Shown here: piece after piece, positions 39,127-51,105 of the stretch | How the letters are laid out: each line of letters begins with the position of its first letter | Position numbering within the stretch: the stretch's first letter is position 1 | NCBI GenBank assembly: GCA_007258455.2 | Contig: VDFB02047230.1 | Span: 154,429,797 to 154,493,796 of the forward strand | DNA: 64,000 nt | Direction of reading: 5' to 3' | Source of the DNA: Sequoia sempervirens | Lineage: Eukaryota > Streptophyta > Pinopsida > Cupressales > Cupressaceae | The notes under the pieces: model-generated | What the model saw: the letters and a program-made list of their open reading frames with translations, nothing else | Told to the model about the DNA's origin: nothing | Database searches by the model: none | Made by a program: the position numbers and the translations under genes

Positions 39127-40057
39127 ATTGGCAACTTGGCTGGGAAATTGAAAGATTCAGCTACCCAGAACTCTTGGTTTATGTACATTACAACTCCAGT
39201 TGGGTCAATTTTAACAAACAAGGTTGAGTTAGAATCTCAAATGTAAATCAACATTGGCTACCCCTAAATCTATGTGTGTGCTTGATGGTGAGTCACCCTT
39301 TTACAAAGTTTTCCTCATCTTTTGAACAATAATTTGCAAGATTTGAACTACATGAGTTGATTCCCTTTAGGTGTTGTGCAATGATATCCTAGGCATTGCT
39401 CCGCTGCCAGTCAAGCATCCATAGCTCCGATAGAGATACCTCTAGTTTTCTCACAACATCTCTTTACTGCCAGTCAGGCATCCATAGCCCCAATAGAGAT
39501 ACTGGAATTACCCATTCATATTGAGTCTTCCTTTCTTTTAGATAATTTTTTTTTCTTCTCTTGGAGTTTTAGATATTTCATTCAAATTTTCTCAATATGT
39601 CAAATGTTTGACATCTGTTCTGGGTTGAAAACTACCATGGACCTCATAACAGCATATGGGGGATTAGATTTTTCACTCAAATCTTACAATACTATCTCCC
39701 TAGGACAAATATACCATTACAAAAGGAGATGATCTTGATGATTTGTGACAGATTCAAAGGTAGTTAATGAAAATTTTTTACTTTGCACCTTGTTTTCAAG
39801 ACTTTCTACAACTCTTATTGATCATGGGCATAAAACGGCGAATTTAGGACAAGATCATCAATCAGGAAGCCTAAAAATATCTAAACCACTTCTCTCCTAA
39901 TAACCAAAGCATACTTCAGATAACAACCCCCTCATTCAACTGCATAAAATGGAGAGTCCCACAAAAAAAACAAAGGAACAACAAGAAAAAGAGAAAGGAA
40001 AACAAGGAAAACAACAAAACTATTTACATATAAACAACCAAATAAAATATCAAACTT
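39127..40057 (-). other. Gypsy interior between integrase and 3' LTR
   Basis: No domain recognised. It contains a 36-bp direct repeat 63 bp apart (39404-39439 and 39467-39502, CTGCCAGTCAAGCATCCATA and its near copy). No polypurine tract was visible next to 39126. Confidence 0.55.
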
Positions 40058-41260
40058 TCACGACCGAAAATAATGTTTGAGAAACTGCCCATTGATAGGC
40101 AATGGGACATGTTCTCCTGTTAAGCTACTTAGCCGAAAAGCGTTTTCTCCTAGGATTTCAGCAATTTGATAGGGACCCAACCAAAGCTTATCAAACTTCT
40201 GGTGATCACCTTTCTTTTCATTAGCCTTATCCCATAGCAACACAAGGTTTGATATTCTGAAAGCCTTGATTTTGGTTCTTTTTTCAAACCAACATTTGAC
40301 AATAGCCTGGTGCTTAAAGAATTGTTGCAAAGCAACATCTCTCCGCTCTTCTAATCTTAGCAAGCCAGCTAACCTTACTTCAATCCTATCATCACTAGAG
40401 TAAAATTCCTGCATAAACTCAAGATAGGTATTTGCAAGTGAATAGGGAACACGAGCTCTTGGCCATATACTAGCTTAAATGGTGAAGTCTTCAATGTAGC
40501 CTTGATCCTAGTCCTATCTGCCCATAACACAAATCTTAACTACGTATGCAAGTCTCTAGGATTGTTCTCTAATAGTTTTTTAATTACTTCTAGGATATTT
40601 TTATTAGTTGATTCTACAACTCCATTTCCTTACGGATAATAATTTGAAGAATACTTTAAAACAATATTATGATCATAAGCCCATGAAATGAACTCAACAT
40701 AAGAAAAGGAAGACTCATTGTCACATACCAATGCGAAGGGTACTCCAAGCCTAGTGGTGATGCATTCGGTGAGGAACTTGATCACTACCTTCATTGTGCT
40801 ATTCTTTCAAGGTATAGCCTCTATCCATCTTGTGTAGTAATCGGTGGCAGTCAAAATAAACTTGTGTCCTGTAGAAGAATTTGGGTTAATTACCCCAATG
40901 AAATCAAGTGTCCATTGGGCGAATGGCCTTACCTCATAAACAGGCTGCAATGGCATGGATGAATGGTGTTCTCTTGCTGTAGAAATTTGACATACATGAC
41001 ATGTTATTACATGTTGATGGGAATCCTTAAATACACATGGCCAATAATAACCAGATCTGAGGATTTGATGTGCTAACGAATCTATAAAACCATGGCATGT
41101 GTCATGTTTCCCATGAAAATCAGCAATTGTGTGCTTAGCTTCTTGCTGATCAAGGCATCGTAGGTAAACTCCCTCAAAGTTCCTTCTATATAACAACCAT
41201 CCTTTGAGCATATAATGGGAGCTTTTCATTCTCAGTGCTCTCCTCTAAGTTGTATTCATT
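40058..41260 (-). pseudogene. Gypsy integrase region
   Basis: Integrase joins the DNA copy to the host genome. The zinc-binding start is visible at 41120-40970 (HGFIDSLAHQILRSGYYWP, then CHVCQ). The catalytic core has DFIGVINPNSSTGH near 40890, DNESSFS near 40710 as second Asp, and GNGVVESTNK near 40610 carrying the Glu. The C-terminal part (40414-40058) has LWLGPYQIAEILGENAFRL and ends at LKHYFRS, without a chromodomain. Stops include TAA near 40632 (Gln codon likely original) and TAG near 40540. The C-terminal piece is in a different frame from the core, so at least one frameshift is present. Confidence 0.82.
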
Positions 41261-42890
41261 CCCTCTGGGCATCGATTATTGAGCATGAAATAAATAATAT
41301 CAGCATACCAAGGGTCATTGGAAAAGGACTGTGTGGTGTATTGCTAACAATTAATGTTCTTACCAACATCCACCATTTCATTAGACAAGCCTTAACCTTA
41401 GACAAGTTTCATAGGGTGAATCTCCAAATCAAATTCCTGCAAAATAGCCATCCATTTCCCCCTTCGTTCTCCCAACTCATTCTGCATAAGTAGAGACTTC
41501 ACAGCAGCATCAGGAACTACAACAATGATCTAACTTCGAAGGATATAGTGCCTAAAATTCTTGATAGCTCTAACCAATGCAAAAGCTTGTTTCTTAAGAG
41601 ATGGATACTTGACTTCAACATTCTTGAACAGAGAGCTCATGAAGTAAATTGGCCTCTCATCCCCCTCCTCTCTTCATTGAGTTAGGACAACTACACAGGA
41701 ATGTTCAGAAGCAAAAGAATAAATATAAAATGGCTTCAAGTAGTCAGGGCTGGTGAGGACTGGCACTTCCGAAATGGATTGCTTAACATGATAAAAAGTA
41801 GCCTTTGCCTTGTTACTCCAATCTATTCTAGCATCCTTTTTTATCATTTTGTGCAATGGCTTAACAATCTCTGCAAAACTTGTGATAAACTTTCTCACAA
41901 AGTTGATCTTTCCAAAGAAAGATCTCATCTCCTTACTTCTTGTCATGGTTAACTTTAAAATAGACTCAACTCTGTCTAGATCTATCGATATCCCTCTTTC
42001 TGAGATTTTGTGTTCCAAAATTTTCCCCTCAGAAACTCTGAACACACTTTTTAGGATTTAGAGAAACACCATATTCAATACATCTTTTAAGAACTTTAGC
42101 CAAGTTTGCAACATGGTTTAGTCTATCTTTAGAGAATACTGTCAGGTCATCCATATAAATGATGATGCACTTACCAATCAAATCTTTGAATGCTACATCC
42201 ATGGCACGCTAAAAGGTGGCTCCAACATTTATCAAACCAAATGGCATCCTTCTGTAAGCAAATGTTCCCCACTTAGTAGTGAAGATTGTCTTCATTTTAT
42301 CTTCATAATTAACAATCACCTGATTGTATCTAGAATAACCATCTAGGAATGACATCATCTGAGACCCATTGATAGTTTGCAAGACTTCATCTAAAGAAGG
42401 GAGTGGGTAGTTGTCTTTTTTTAAGCTCTATTCAGATTCTTGAAATCTATACATAGCCTGATCTCTCGGTTCTTTTTACAAACTAGAACCAAGTTAGCCA
42501 CCCATTTTGAATGTTGTACAAGGAAGATTACCTTGCGGAAAGAAATTTTTGAACTTCCTTAAGGATCAATGGTTCAATTAGGGTGTTGATAGGACGTTGT
42601 TTCTACTGAAATGGTTTAGCTTCAGGCTTCAAAGGAATAGTATGAGTTATTATAGAACTATCAAATTTTTTTAGATCCTCATACCCCCAAGCTATTGTAG
42701 CAACATCCTTCTTCAGTGCCTTCAATATGTCTTCTATGATTTCTTCAGGGTAGGCTTTCCCTATGTAAATGTTTCTTTTAGGGCCTGAGTCGGCTAAATT
42801 AATAGCTTCATATTCACCTCCTTTATCTTTGGTTGATACCTTTTCTCGATCCCTTGGATCTGAATCAAAAATTCTTTCTAAGGCCACCAT
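41261..42890 (-). pseudogene. Gypsy reverse transcriptase with degenerate native RNase H
   Basis: The reverse transcriptase starts around THTIPLKPEAKPFQ (near 42620). It shows SFLDGYSRYNQV near 42350, RRMPFGLINVGATF near 42240 and the YMDD box at 42146-42157. The thumb and connection continue with MRSFFGKINFVRKFI near 41920. The native RNase H begins with PFYIYSFASEHS near 41730, where the first catalytic Asp is missing. That is as in Tat-type elements, where this domain acts only as a tether. Stops include TAG at 42603. The frame changes between the YMDD region and 42045. Further stops near 41680, 41535 and 41410 lie in the RNase H part. Confidence 0.85.
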
Positions 42891-42989
42891 TCCCTTGGGA
42901 ATGATATTACCTTTTAAATTAAGGACCCCTTTAGTATCATAGTCTTCAGGGTTCTAGTCTCCTTGATCCCTGTCAGACTCATTGATGAT

Positions 42990-43877
42990 CTATCCTTCGA
43001 AAACATTTGAGCTTGCCAGAAAAGCAAGGATATGTCGATCATCATCAAAGACTTGAAAATTCCTAACATTATCAGGGACAGCAGGGGTGCATATCAATTC
43101 TACTGAGAATCTCTTGAACTTGGAGTTTTGCATGGGCTCCAAGGTACTTGCAGCAACATCCAATGAATCAACTATTTGATTCTCCTTTCTAGGGATTAAA
43201 CTAATCCAAAAAGCATCAAAGTCTTCAATCAGATTCCACACCCGATTTCTATAAGTTGCCAGCCTTTTATTGTGACATATGTACTAGTTGCGTACTTGCT
43301 TGATAATCACCTTTGAATCTCCTTTAACCATCAAGGCAGTAACTTTCTTCTGATGTGTGAACATTAGTCCCCGAGCTAATGCTCCATATTCTATTATATT
43401 GTTAGTGCATCCAAACTATAACCTATAAGAAGCAAAGAATGTTTTCCCTTTCGGGCTTGTTAATTCAATTCTGGCACCACACCCTATTTTAGATTTGGAT
43501 CCATCAAATGTGAGGGTCCATAGTTGATCATGAGTTGGGGTTGATCCCTTTGAGGTTGTTGTGGGTGCTTGGATAAGATGAACCATAGGTGGGACTACTT
43601 GATCTTTTGCATCAAATATTGGGAATGGGTGTTCAATAGGTTCATCAAGCGCAATATCCAATTCCCGCTCAGATATATCATGAAAGCTTAGGATATCTTT
43701 CTGAAAATCACTTGTATCTTTGATTAATCCCTTGGGTTTTGGTATATTTGTGAGTGTGGGGGTATCACTTGTACCTTTGGGTTGTTCATCGTAACTATGT
43801 TGGTCTAGTATTGTGGCTAGGGTAGGTTCAACTTGAGGAGGGACATCCTCTAAAGGTGTATTATCCCTATTTAACAT
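42990..43877 (-). pseudogene. Additional RNase H placed before the reverse transcriptase
   Basis: A second RNase H type I domain spans about 43545-43150. Its active-site positions are all present: FDGS (Asp at 43503), NNIIEYGAL (Glu at 43389), VKGDSKV (Asp at 43317) and ENQIVDSL (Asp). It would remove the RNA strand after reverse transcription, replacing the degenerate native domain. It shares its frame with the start of the reverse transcriptase region (42890). Upstream, 43877-43550 is an acidic, Pro/Thr-rich linker. The only in-frame stops are TAG: 43416, 43284, 42990 and, just beyond, 42954. Tat-lineage elements are known for an extra RNase H, usually described after the native one. Here it precedes the reverse transcriptase. 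Confidence 0.8.
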
Positions 43878-44146
43878 TATTGCATTTTTGGCTTCGACTG
43901 AGAAGTGATCTGAAGTAGCCTCAAAGTAACTTGGGTGGGTCTCTTCAGCTTGGGAAACATGATTTTAAATACTGATGCAGGGTTGGTAGGTCAGTTCTGA
44001 ATGATTTTGGTAATGCACCCTACACCAATTAGAGAGTAGAAGACTCCCTAGATCGATGTTTTCTCCTAAGACCAACTAATCCTGTTGTAGCTTCTTGATC
44101 AATACCTATTGGTTTTCATTAATCATGGGATTAGGGAATTTTTGTA

Positions 44147-44761
44147 TTAAAAATCTTTAGAATCAAGAACTAAAAAGGTCAGAATTTCCTCTCTTTTATA
44201 AACCCCTATCTCAGTTTCACAATAAGCTACCTCATTGGGACAATCATACTCAGTGATGATATGTTTGAGGTGAGGTTCACTCTCAATCCTAATCTGAGTA
44301 GGCATTCCCCTCCATGGTAGCCACATGTGTGAAAAGTCGAGGGAGACATATCCTCCTATACTTTTCATCAGATCTCTACTCAACAGCATACCATAAGTCT
44401 CGGGAATGTCTCCTACTTGAATATCCATGTTGGTTAAAATCCTAGGGTCGAACCCTACTTGTACATGTATATTTTTGAATTCTCCAACTACATTGACCTC
44501 TTTTTAATCAATTTGGATGACCTTCTTGTTTGTTTGGATAGGGTTCAATCCCAATTTCTTGCATATAGAAAATGGCATCACATTGCTAGAATCCCCTAAA
44601 TCTAGCAGACAATTATGTAGATTCTTCCCACAGATTCTCAAACTTAAAAGAAATGGTGGGGTACCTACCTTGCTTCTGAACAATGTTGTGTTCATGTCCG
44701 TAGTGGGTGCCACCTTGGTTTTCCCTTTTGTTTTGTCAGCTTCTTCCAAAGCTTTCAGCAC
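44147..44761 (-). pseudogene. Gypsy protease and flanking region
   Basis: Aspartic protease motif LLDLGDSSNVMP with the catalytic Asp at 44600-44602. The usual form in plant elements of this branch is DLGAS, so the second motif residue is changed. It shares its frame with gag, giving one gag-pro frame. TGA at 44768 and TAA at 44504 interrupt it. The frame ends at TAA 44147, before the RNase H frame begins at 43877. Confidence 0.75.
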
Positions 44762-46779
44762 TATCTCTCATTGGGCAGGGCACCACTTTAGGATGTCAAA
44801 GTATGACAAAGAGGGTTTTTGTTTCTGCATCTCATAAATAATATCAAATTCTATGTTGTGGCTTGCATCACATTTGAAAACACCAGATGAATTACCTTTG
44901 CCATGGAAGTCAAGTGGACCTTTTGGTGGAGGAGTGTTGTTATCAACACCCTAATTCAGAGGCACCATGTGGTTAGGTGGTGTTGATGTAGTGAACGGAC
45001 CCTTATTATGATTTCTTAGGAAGTGTCCTCCCTTTGTCTGAAAGGCTTGGGCATCATACACATCTTCCTCTGGTTCATTCTCATTCTACATTGGGAATGA
45101 AGGTTCTTCTTCAAAAAGGTCGTACGTCATAGCAGTATCTACTAAGTCACCTCCTTTATTTGAGTTCCCTTGGAACATTTGGGCACTTTCTTGTGCCATC
45201 TTTACGACCTTCTCCATTTCAGGGTAGTTTACCTCAGAATGAGTTGCAATATGATGCAACCTGCACTAGTTAGTCATAAAATTGAGGTAAGCTACATTTG
45301 CATTGTGTGGCCTGTCCTCATTAGCTTGATAACTATGAGAAACCCCACCGTTATTTGGTGTTGTATTCCATTGTCTATTGTTACTAGGCCTCTGGTTATA
45401 TCCTCTATTCTAATTTTGATAGCCTTGGTTAGGGAATTTTTGGCCTTGATAATTCCTCTGGCCATGATTGTTGTTATTCTAATTAGGGTAATTACCTTGA
45501 TTAGCATAATTACCTTGGTTTTGAGAGGGGTTCAGTTTAAGCTGAGCCATATCATTTGTGACTTGAGATAGATTTTTCTTTAGGGTCTCTACCTCGTTTG
45601 TGAGTTGAAATGTCTTTTCACTCTTTGCACTCTTAGCAAGAGGTGGCTGACCAACAGGATTAGGTATTCCCACTTGATTATGATGGCCATGCTGACTGTG
45701 ATGAGCTTGTGATTGTTGAGAAGAGTCAGGAGCTCCATTGGCAAAGAATGGAATAGGAGATTGAGCATGCAACTCAGATATAGGTCCATAATGGGAAGGA
45801 GACATCCCTGGGATGGTATTGAATAAAGGGGTTGGATTAGGCATCTGATACCCCATTGAAGGAAAACCTCCCCCAAAATTTCCTTGTTGAGGGCTAGTTT
45901 GATGTTGCAGCTTGATGGCTAGATGATAGACTTTAGACAGGGAATCAATGTCCACGGGCTGATAGGTCCTCTATAGGAATAGGCCAAGCAAAGTGTCTAT
46001 AACTCTAAAATATTCCTGGATGGCACTATTCTTAGCAACTTGATAAGGGCCATGTAGTCTCCTATACATTCGTTGAAACCTGGTATTAAACAAGGGAAGG
46101 GATTCATGTGGCTCCTTCCTAATGATGGAAAATTGATGGAACAAAATGGTTGGATCCACATAAACCCTAAATTTATTGATGAAAGCATTCTCCAGGTCTG
46201 TCCAGCTTAGAATAGAACCTTGTGGAAGATTTAGGTACCAGTTGTATGCCATATCCCCTAAGGAATAAGGGAACAACCTACAAACCACATCATGGTGAGC
46301 TATCTGGGCTCTAGTACAAGTGTCCTTAAAAGCTTGTATGTGCTCTTCAGCACTCCTTGATTCACCATGGATGTACTTGGGACAAAATCTCTCAAGATTC
46401 TTAGGCATATCATGAAAGCATCTAGGAATAGTCCCTAATGGAGAGGGATTATTCATAAAGAATTCCATTAGTGGCAGTGGTGGAGGTTGAGCCAGCTGTT
46501 GGATGGGCTGAACTAGCTATAATGGCACTTGAGATGGAGTTGGTGGTGGATTGATGGGTATTAACTAGGGTATTGGTGGAAAACCTGGTGGAGTGAGTGG
46601 AGCTAACAAGGATGGTATATTGGTTTCCCTAGTCTTGTGAATCTTGTACCTTGTTGGGGTCTTGAGTTCTATCAAAGGTGGTGGGTTTTTGGTGGACCGA
46701 AGAACTCTATGGGACTTCACTGATGAGGAAGACCCCCTTGTTATCCAATTTGCTCTGGCCCTCCTTCTAGCATTAGATA
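44762..46779 (-). pseudogene. Gypsy gag
   Basis: Gag forms the particle that packages element RNA. The readable frame starts right at the 5' LTR edge with an Arg-rich stretch (NARRRARANW near 46765) and a Pro-rich spacer. The gag core at 46468-45971 shows PRCFHDMPKNLERF, YNWYLNLPQGSI, WTDLENAFINKF and RMYRRLHG. After it, 45955-45300 is rich in Gln, Asn, Gly and Tyr (GNYANQGNYPN) where a CCHC knuckle would be expected; none was seen. In-frame stops are all TAG: 46565, 46517, 45971, 45479, 45266, 45086 and 44951. No frameshift was detected down to the protease. Confidence 0.82.
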
Positions 46780-49366
46780 TGTCAATGGAGCCAAGTGTTG
46801 ACCCACAACATGTAGGTAAGATAAAATGAAATACCTCACCTCTCCTGAAAAAGACAATCAAAAATCAAACTAATCATCTTCCAAGGTCTTTGATGTTGGT
46901 TCACAACATTGTTGTTTCACGAAGTGGTCAATATGGCTATAATGTTCAAGGGGCCTGCTATTGTTGAGCTTCTGGATTGTTATAAGATCAAACATATATT
47001 TAACCCTACTCTAACCTGTGGTTTTAAAGAAATGGAAAAAGATAGATTAAAGCTTTTAAACTAGAAAGAATGCTGATTCACCCAACTAATTAGACTTGTT
47101 TCCTTCCAAGGAATTCTTAAACTAAACTATAGAATAAAATTAACTTGTAATTGATACTAAGTTCATTCACTTATAGTGCAAACTTTAACAATAGATTGCA
47201 AATCATCATTTAAACAAAACATAAGATCAGACTTCATTCCTTGAAAGCTTTCCAAATCAAATAATTAACCCAAGATACATACCATTCTGGAGCACAATAT
47301 GAAGTAGATTAAAATCTAGCTACTTCTACTATTGGTGAAATAGATAAACAACATTTTCAAATCTAGCCAAATCACCGGTGTATAGAAAACCCATGTCTTC
47401 GAATTATCTCCATCTATACTCAGGAAATTTGGAAGGTACATCACCTCCTCTTGCTAAACTAAAGAAGAAAAAAAAAACATCTAACTTTTTGTAAAACCCT
47501 AGCTTGCTAACCTTAACTACTAATTTCTAATCTATCTAAAAAAGGGGGCTCCGATCAAAAAAAGATAGGATAAAAAAAATGATCTTTTACAAGGAGGCAC
47601 AAATTCCATATATACATGTGCCAGAATGAGTCGGCCCCATTTAGGGTTTACAAAATGGTCGGCCACAGAAGGGTCGGCCCTAGGATAATTTCATAACAAA
47701 GTCAAAGGTGCATGAAATGTGCATATCCTACTCATGTTGGTGAAGGATCGCTCTTAGGCATGGTATCCAAATCTTTTACATTTTTTGTAGCCACCCTCAT
47801 TAACTCGCATCCCTTGTGTCTGCCATGGAGACATCACGCATTTAATCCTCAACCTCAAAAACTATTCTGCAGAGCTGCTTTGAATGTTCTAAAGTATTGT
47901 CATTAATGTCAATCTACTTTTGGCCAGTAGACATCCCAACTGTTATTGAGACTCGCGGCCTTTTCTTCTTGGTCCATATCTTTCTGCAAGTTGACCCCTT
48001 TGAGAAGCATTGTCAGATTTTTCCAATCTAGATCTTCACAGGCGAACACCATTGCTAGTCGAATTGATCATCATCTTTGATTATAGAGTAGATCTATATC
48101 ACCCACATAGTCAAAAGTCATTCAAATAGGATTGCATGTTGGTGAGACACTAGTCATGTCTCACCGATGCTACAATGCCCCACTGAGTCTATCGGCAAGA
48201 TTTACATCCATCGACAAGACTTCATACCAAAGGTCAAACCTCTCCCCAACCCTATCTTGAGAAACAGTATCAGATGTTCTCGACATGATTTAATCCTGCA
48301 AAATGATGCCTTCATTAGTCCTCCAAGCATAGAAAATATTATCATTTATCCCACCTTTCATATATCCTTCATTTAATTATACTCATAAAAAAGAAACTCA
48401 AATCTGGCAGAGGTGGAACCAAATCCGAACCAGAAACATACCTACCTTCAATATCGGCAGGGGAAAAGTCAAAATGAAACTAGAACTAGGACTGGAGTCG
48501 AAATAGGAACCAAACATGGAAATAACTGACATTTCCAAGTTCAGCCCACATTCTGGCTCCGCGTCCACAAAAAGAAAAATAACCAGGACCGCAACAGGGT
48601 AGGGCAGAGGTGGAACCAGATGAGGAAACTAAAACTTTACAAACAACCAAATCCCAAATCCATTCTAAACCCGGCCTCACAAAAGAAACCAAACACAAGG
48701 AACAAACACAGAAATAAATGCAAGCAAGATCAGGGAAAAAACCGATCTCGGTTGAACCACAACAGGGGCGGAAGCAAAACAAAAAACCTGACCCTAAACT
48801 TTCTCTAAATTCTAGGTTTGGTTTTTGCCCTGGATCTGCCTCTAATAGCACACAAAGAGACAACAGAACAGACAAAAAGGAAAATGGAAGGAGGGGAGAA
48901 AACACCCCATGACCAAAAGATCAAAATAAAAGACAAAACCAACAAACAAGACTGACAGAACCGGGACTGAACAAGAACCGGAAATTGGAACCTAGAAAAG
49001 ATCTAAAGTTCAAGTTCATCTCATGCTCGCATTCACCAGAACAAAAGAACAAGTGCAAAGGAAAACCAATGGAACCAGAACCGGATCAGAACCAAAACTT
49101 GGAACTTAGAAATGTTCAAGAGTTTGGTTTTGGTCCCAGTTCCACTTCTGCAAAAGCAAATCCGAAAAATGCCCAAGGCAAAAACAAAAGAGGTGGAACC
49201 AGAACTGGGAATGGAATGGAAATCAGAACCTTAGGAGAAATTCCAAAGTTTGGTTTTGGTTATGGTTCCACATCCACCAGAACAAAAAAGCCAAAGGACA
49301 AAGAATAGAACAAGGGGGACCCATTTTAAACAAGTTTAAGATAGGGTGGTTATGCAAGGAATAACA
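46780..49366 (-). repeat. Right LTR (5' LTR) of the gypsy element
   Basis: 2,587 bp, uninterrupted. Plus-strand start TGTCAATGGAGCC, end AAGGAATAACA, then TSD GAGTC. Confidence 0.88.
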
Positions 49367-49371
49367 GAGTC

Positions 49372-50830
49372 AAACACATCCCCCTTGGGATGGATAGACA
49401 TCTCCAAGTTGGCCTCCTTGTTAGAGCATAGAGATGCAGAAATATAAATAGCTTCAATGGAGCAGACCCCACCATTTTCAAGGCTCAATTCCCCTTCATT
49501 CTTATGGTCTTTTATTATTTGTGATTCCTTTGTTAAGCCAATAATTTTTAGATCTTTGAAAACTTTATCATTAAATGAATAAAGCTCATTCACTGTAATA
49601 GATTCATTACCTTCGGGTTTCTTTATTTGTCTTATTTTTTGAAGAGCCAATTGTTGTGCATTAAGCTTACAATTAACAAAAACCTTATTTGAATCATTTG
49701 GGCAAGGAGGTAGAAGACAATTCCTATAAAAAAATAGGTCCCCCACCTCATCACCATTATTATTCATGACAATGTTCATATCCTGAATTAATGAGTTCAG
49801 ATTTTATGCATTACTGATTTCAACCTCATTTGCAGAGGTGGCCAAATCCTTCTAGTGTTCAACTCTCAGGGGAGGACAACCTTCCTTTGCCTCCCTCGAA
49901 AGGTTAAAATCCCCAACAAACTCTAGGGAAACATGCTTATCACTCTTATTACTCCATAATTTGGCTTTTTATTAATCTTGTTTTTAATCACTCGATAATT
50001 CCTTCTAATATTCCCTTCTTTGTGATAGAGATAACAAGCATTAAGGCCTCCTAGGGTTTCCACAACACAATTGATGGTGCTAGACTTTAATTTAATTTCT
50101 AGGATCTACAGAAGATCCAGTCTCGGGTTTATAGAACCAAAACCCTCACATCTGAATGGGGAAGAGGCAATTTGGTCTCGTCCATTCTCAACACCTTGTC
50201 ATAAGGCTCAAGCAAAAGAGGAACAAATTTCTAGAGCCAAGGGGGAAAATTTTTTATAACCAACCATCGAGGATTGGACAAGGCCAGAACCTCCTCATTC
50301 AAATCCTCTGGATGCCATGCTAGAGCTTGAAAAGTAACCTTTCCAACAGTCCAAAATTCCTTGTTAACAATTTCCCATTGAAATTTAGGGTTGTTAAAGA
50401 AAACAACAAATAATCCTTTTTGCACCATTCTACAATAATAAAAATGCAACCCTAATTTCTTTTCCCACACATTTTTGAACTATTCTTCCATATATTTCCT
50501 AGTCAGGACCCTATCAGGGTTGATAGCCACAAAGAAAATATAAGTCTTAGAAAGCCTCACATCCTCCTCATAAATAGCTTTATCCAATTCTTCATTTGGA
50601 ACCAGGATATATTTCAAAGGAGGAGACAACAATTGCCTACCTTGCCCCTCTTTCCATCACCCACCAACAGAGTAGTCCAGTCGGTAACAAACTTTGCACC
50701 ATGCAGAAGATACTCATGCTCTCCCACCACAATATCTCTGAAAGACTTAACAGACCCGCCAGAAGCCGATCCATTTAAGGAATCTATTGGGGGAACCATA
50801 TGCCCCATTCATTATGACCATAAATCCCCA
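49372..50830 (-). pseudogene. LINE ORF1, N-terminal part (upstream of the gypsy insertion)
   Basis: ORF1 of plant L1 elements is an RNA-binding protein with an RRM-like DUF4283 domain and a zinc knuckle. A start near 50808 gives MGHMVPPIDSLNGSASGG, then FRDIVVGEHEYLLHG. The DUF4283-like part follows at 50470-50231 (GLFVVFFNNPKFQWEIVNK, then PRWLVIKNFPPWL) in another frame. A knuckle-like Cys-rich trace lies near 50060-50010. The last open piece, 49779-49372, is interrupted by the gypsy LTR after DVFDS. The frame resumes at 33187. At least two frameshifts are present. Confidence 0.75.
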
Positions 50831-51105
50831 AAGCAATCACCCACATGCCTCGGCATGAATGAAAAAATTGATAGGAGGAGCCTGTAAAACACACCACACC
50901 TGATCATAAGATATTATTGCTCCCACACTATATAGTACAATACAAAGTCCAGAAAATGATGATTCAAAATCATGGAGGAGGGTCGAGCCTCCTCCATGGG
51001 TGCCCAAGGACACCCACAAAACAAGCAACCACACGTGCAACCAAGTTGCAAAACCCTTTTTTCTTTTCTTTCATCTGAAAAGTTTCCTAATTGTGATTAA
51101 ATGTA
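50831..51105 (-). other. LINE 5' untranslated region
   Basis: Between the right target-site duplication and the ORF1 start. It includes two small inverted repeats (GGAGGGTCGAGCCTCC and TGGGTGCCCAAGGACACCCA). An internal promoter would be expected here but is not recognisable. Confidence 0.5.

Larger units (their letters stand above)
33193..49366 (-). mobile_element. Ty3/gypsy LTR retrotransposon (Tat/Athila-like side), inserted in the LINE
   Basis: TSD GAGTC lies at 33188-33192 and 49367-49371. LTRs are 46780-49366 (2,587 bp) and 33193-39126 (2,583 bp once the nested 3,351 bp are removed), a close length match. The interior, 39127-46779, reads right to left: gag, protease, an additional RNase H, reverse transcriptase, a degenerate native RNase H, integrase. 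There is no chromodomain after integrase. The protease (LLDLGDSSNVMP) and the degenerate RNase H point to the non-chromovirus Tat/Athila branch. A clear primer site and polypurine tract were not found at the LTR edges. All frames are interrupted. LTR divergence over the first ~200 aligned bases is roughly 7 % by eye. Confidence 0.88.
28378..51105 (-). mobile_element. Full-length L1-type LINE, interrupted by a gypsy element
   Basis: It reads right to left: 5' end near 51105, ORF1 to 32740, ORF2 to about 28656, then a poly-A tail seen as T8 at 28379-28386. Flanking duplications are GCATTAAATGTGAT (28364-28377) and GCATTAAATTTGAT (51106-51119), 13 of 14 matching. This fits target-primed insertion. 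Without the 33193-49371 insert the element is about 6.55 kb, usual for a complete plant L1. ORF1 and ORF2 overlap by a few bases at 32740-32749, the ORF1 stop lying inside the first codons of ORF2. Its insertion point is about 85 bp upstream of the start of copy B, probably in that gene's 5' flank or leader. Confidence 0.85.

Noticed and set aside
45170..45571. 133-codon open frame on the plus strand
   Set aside because: Antisense shadow of the Gln/Asn-rich part of gypsy gag.
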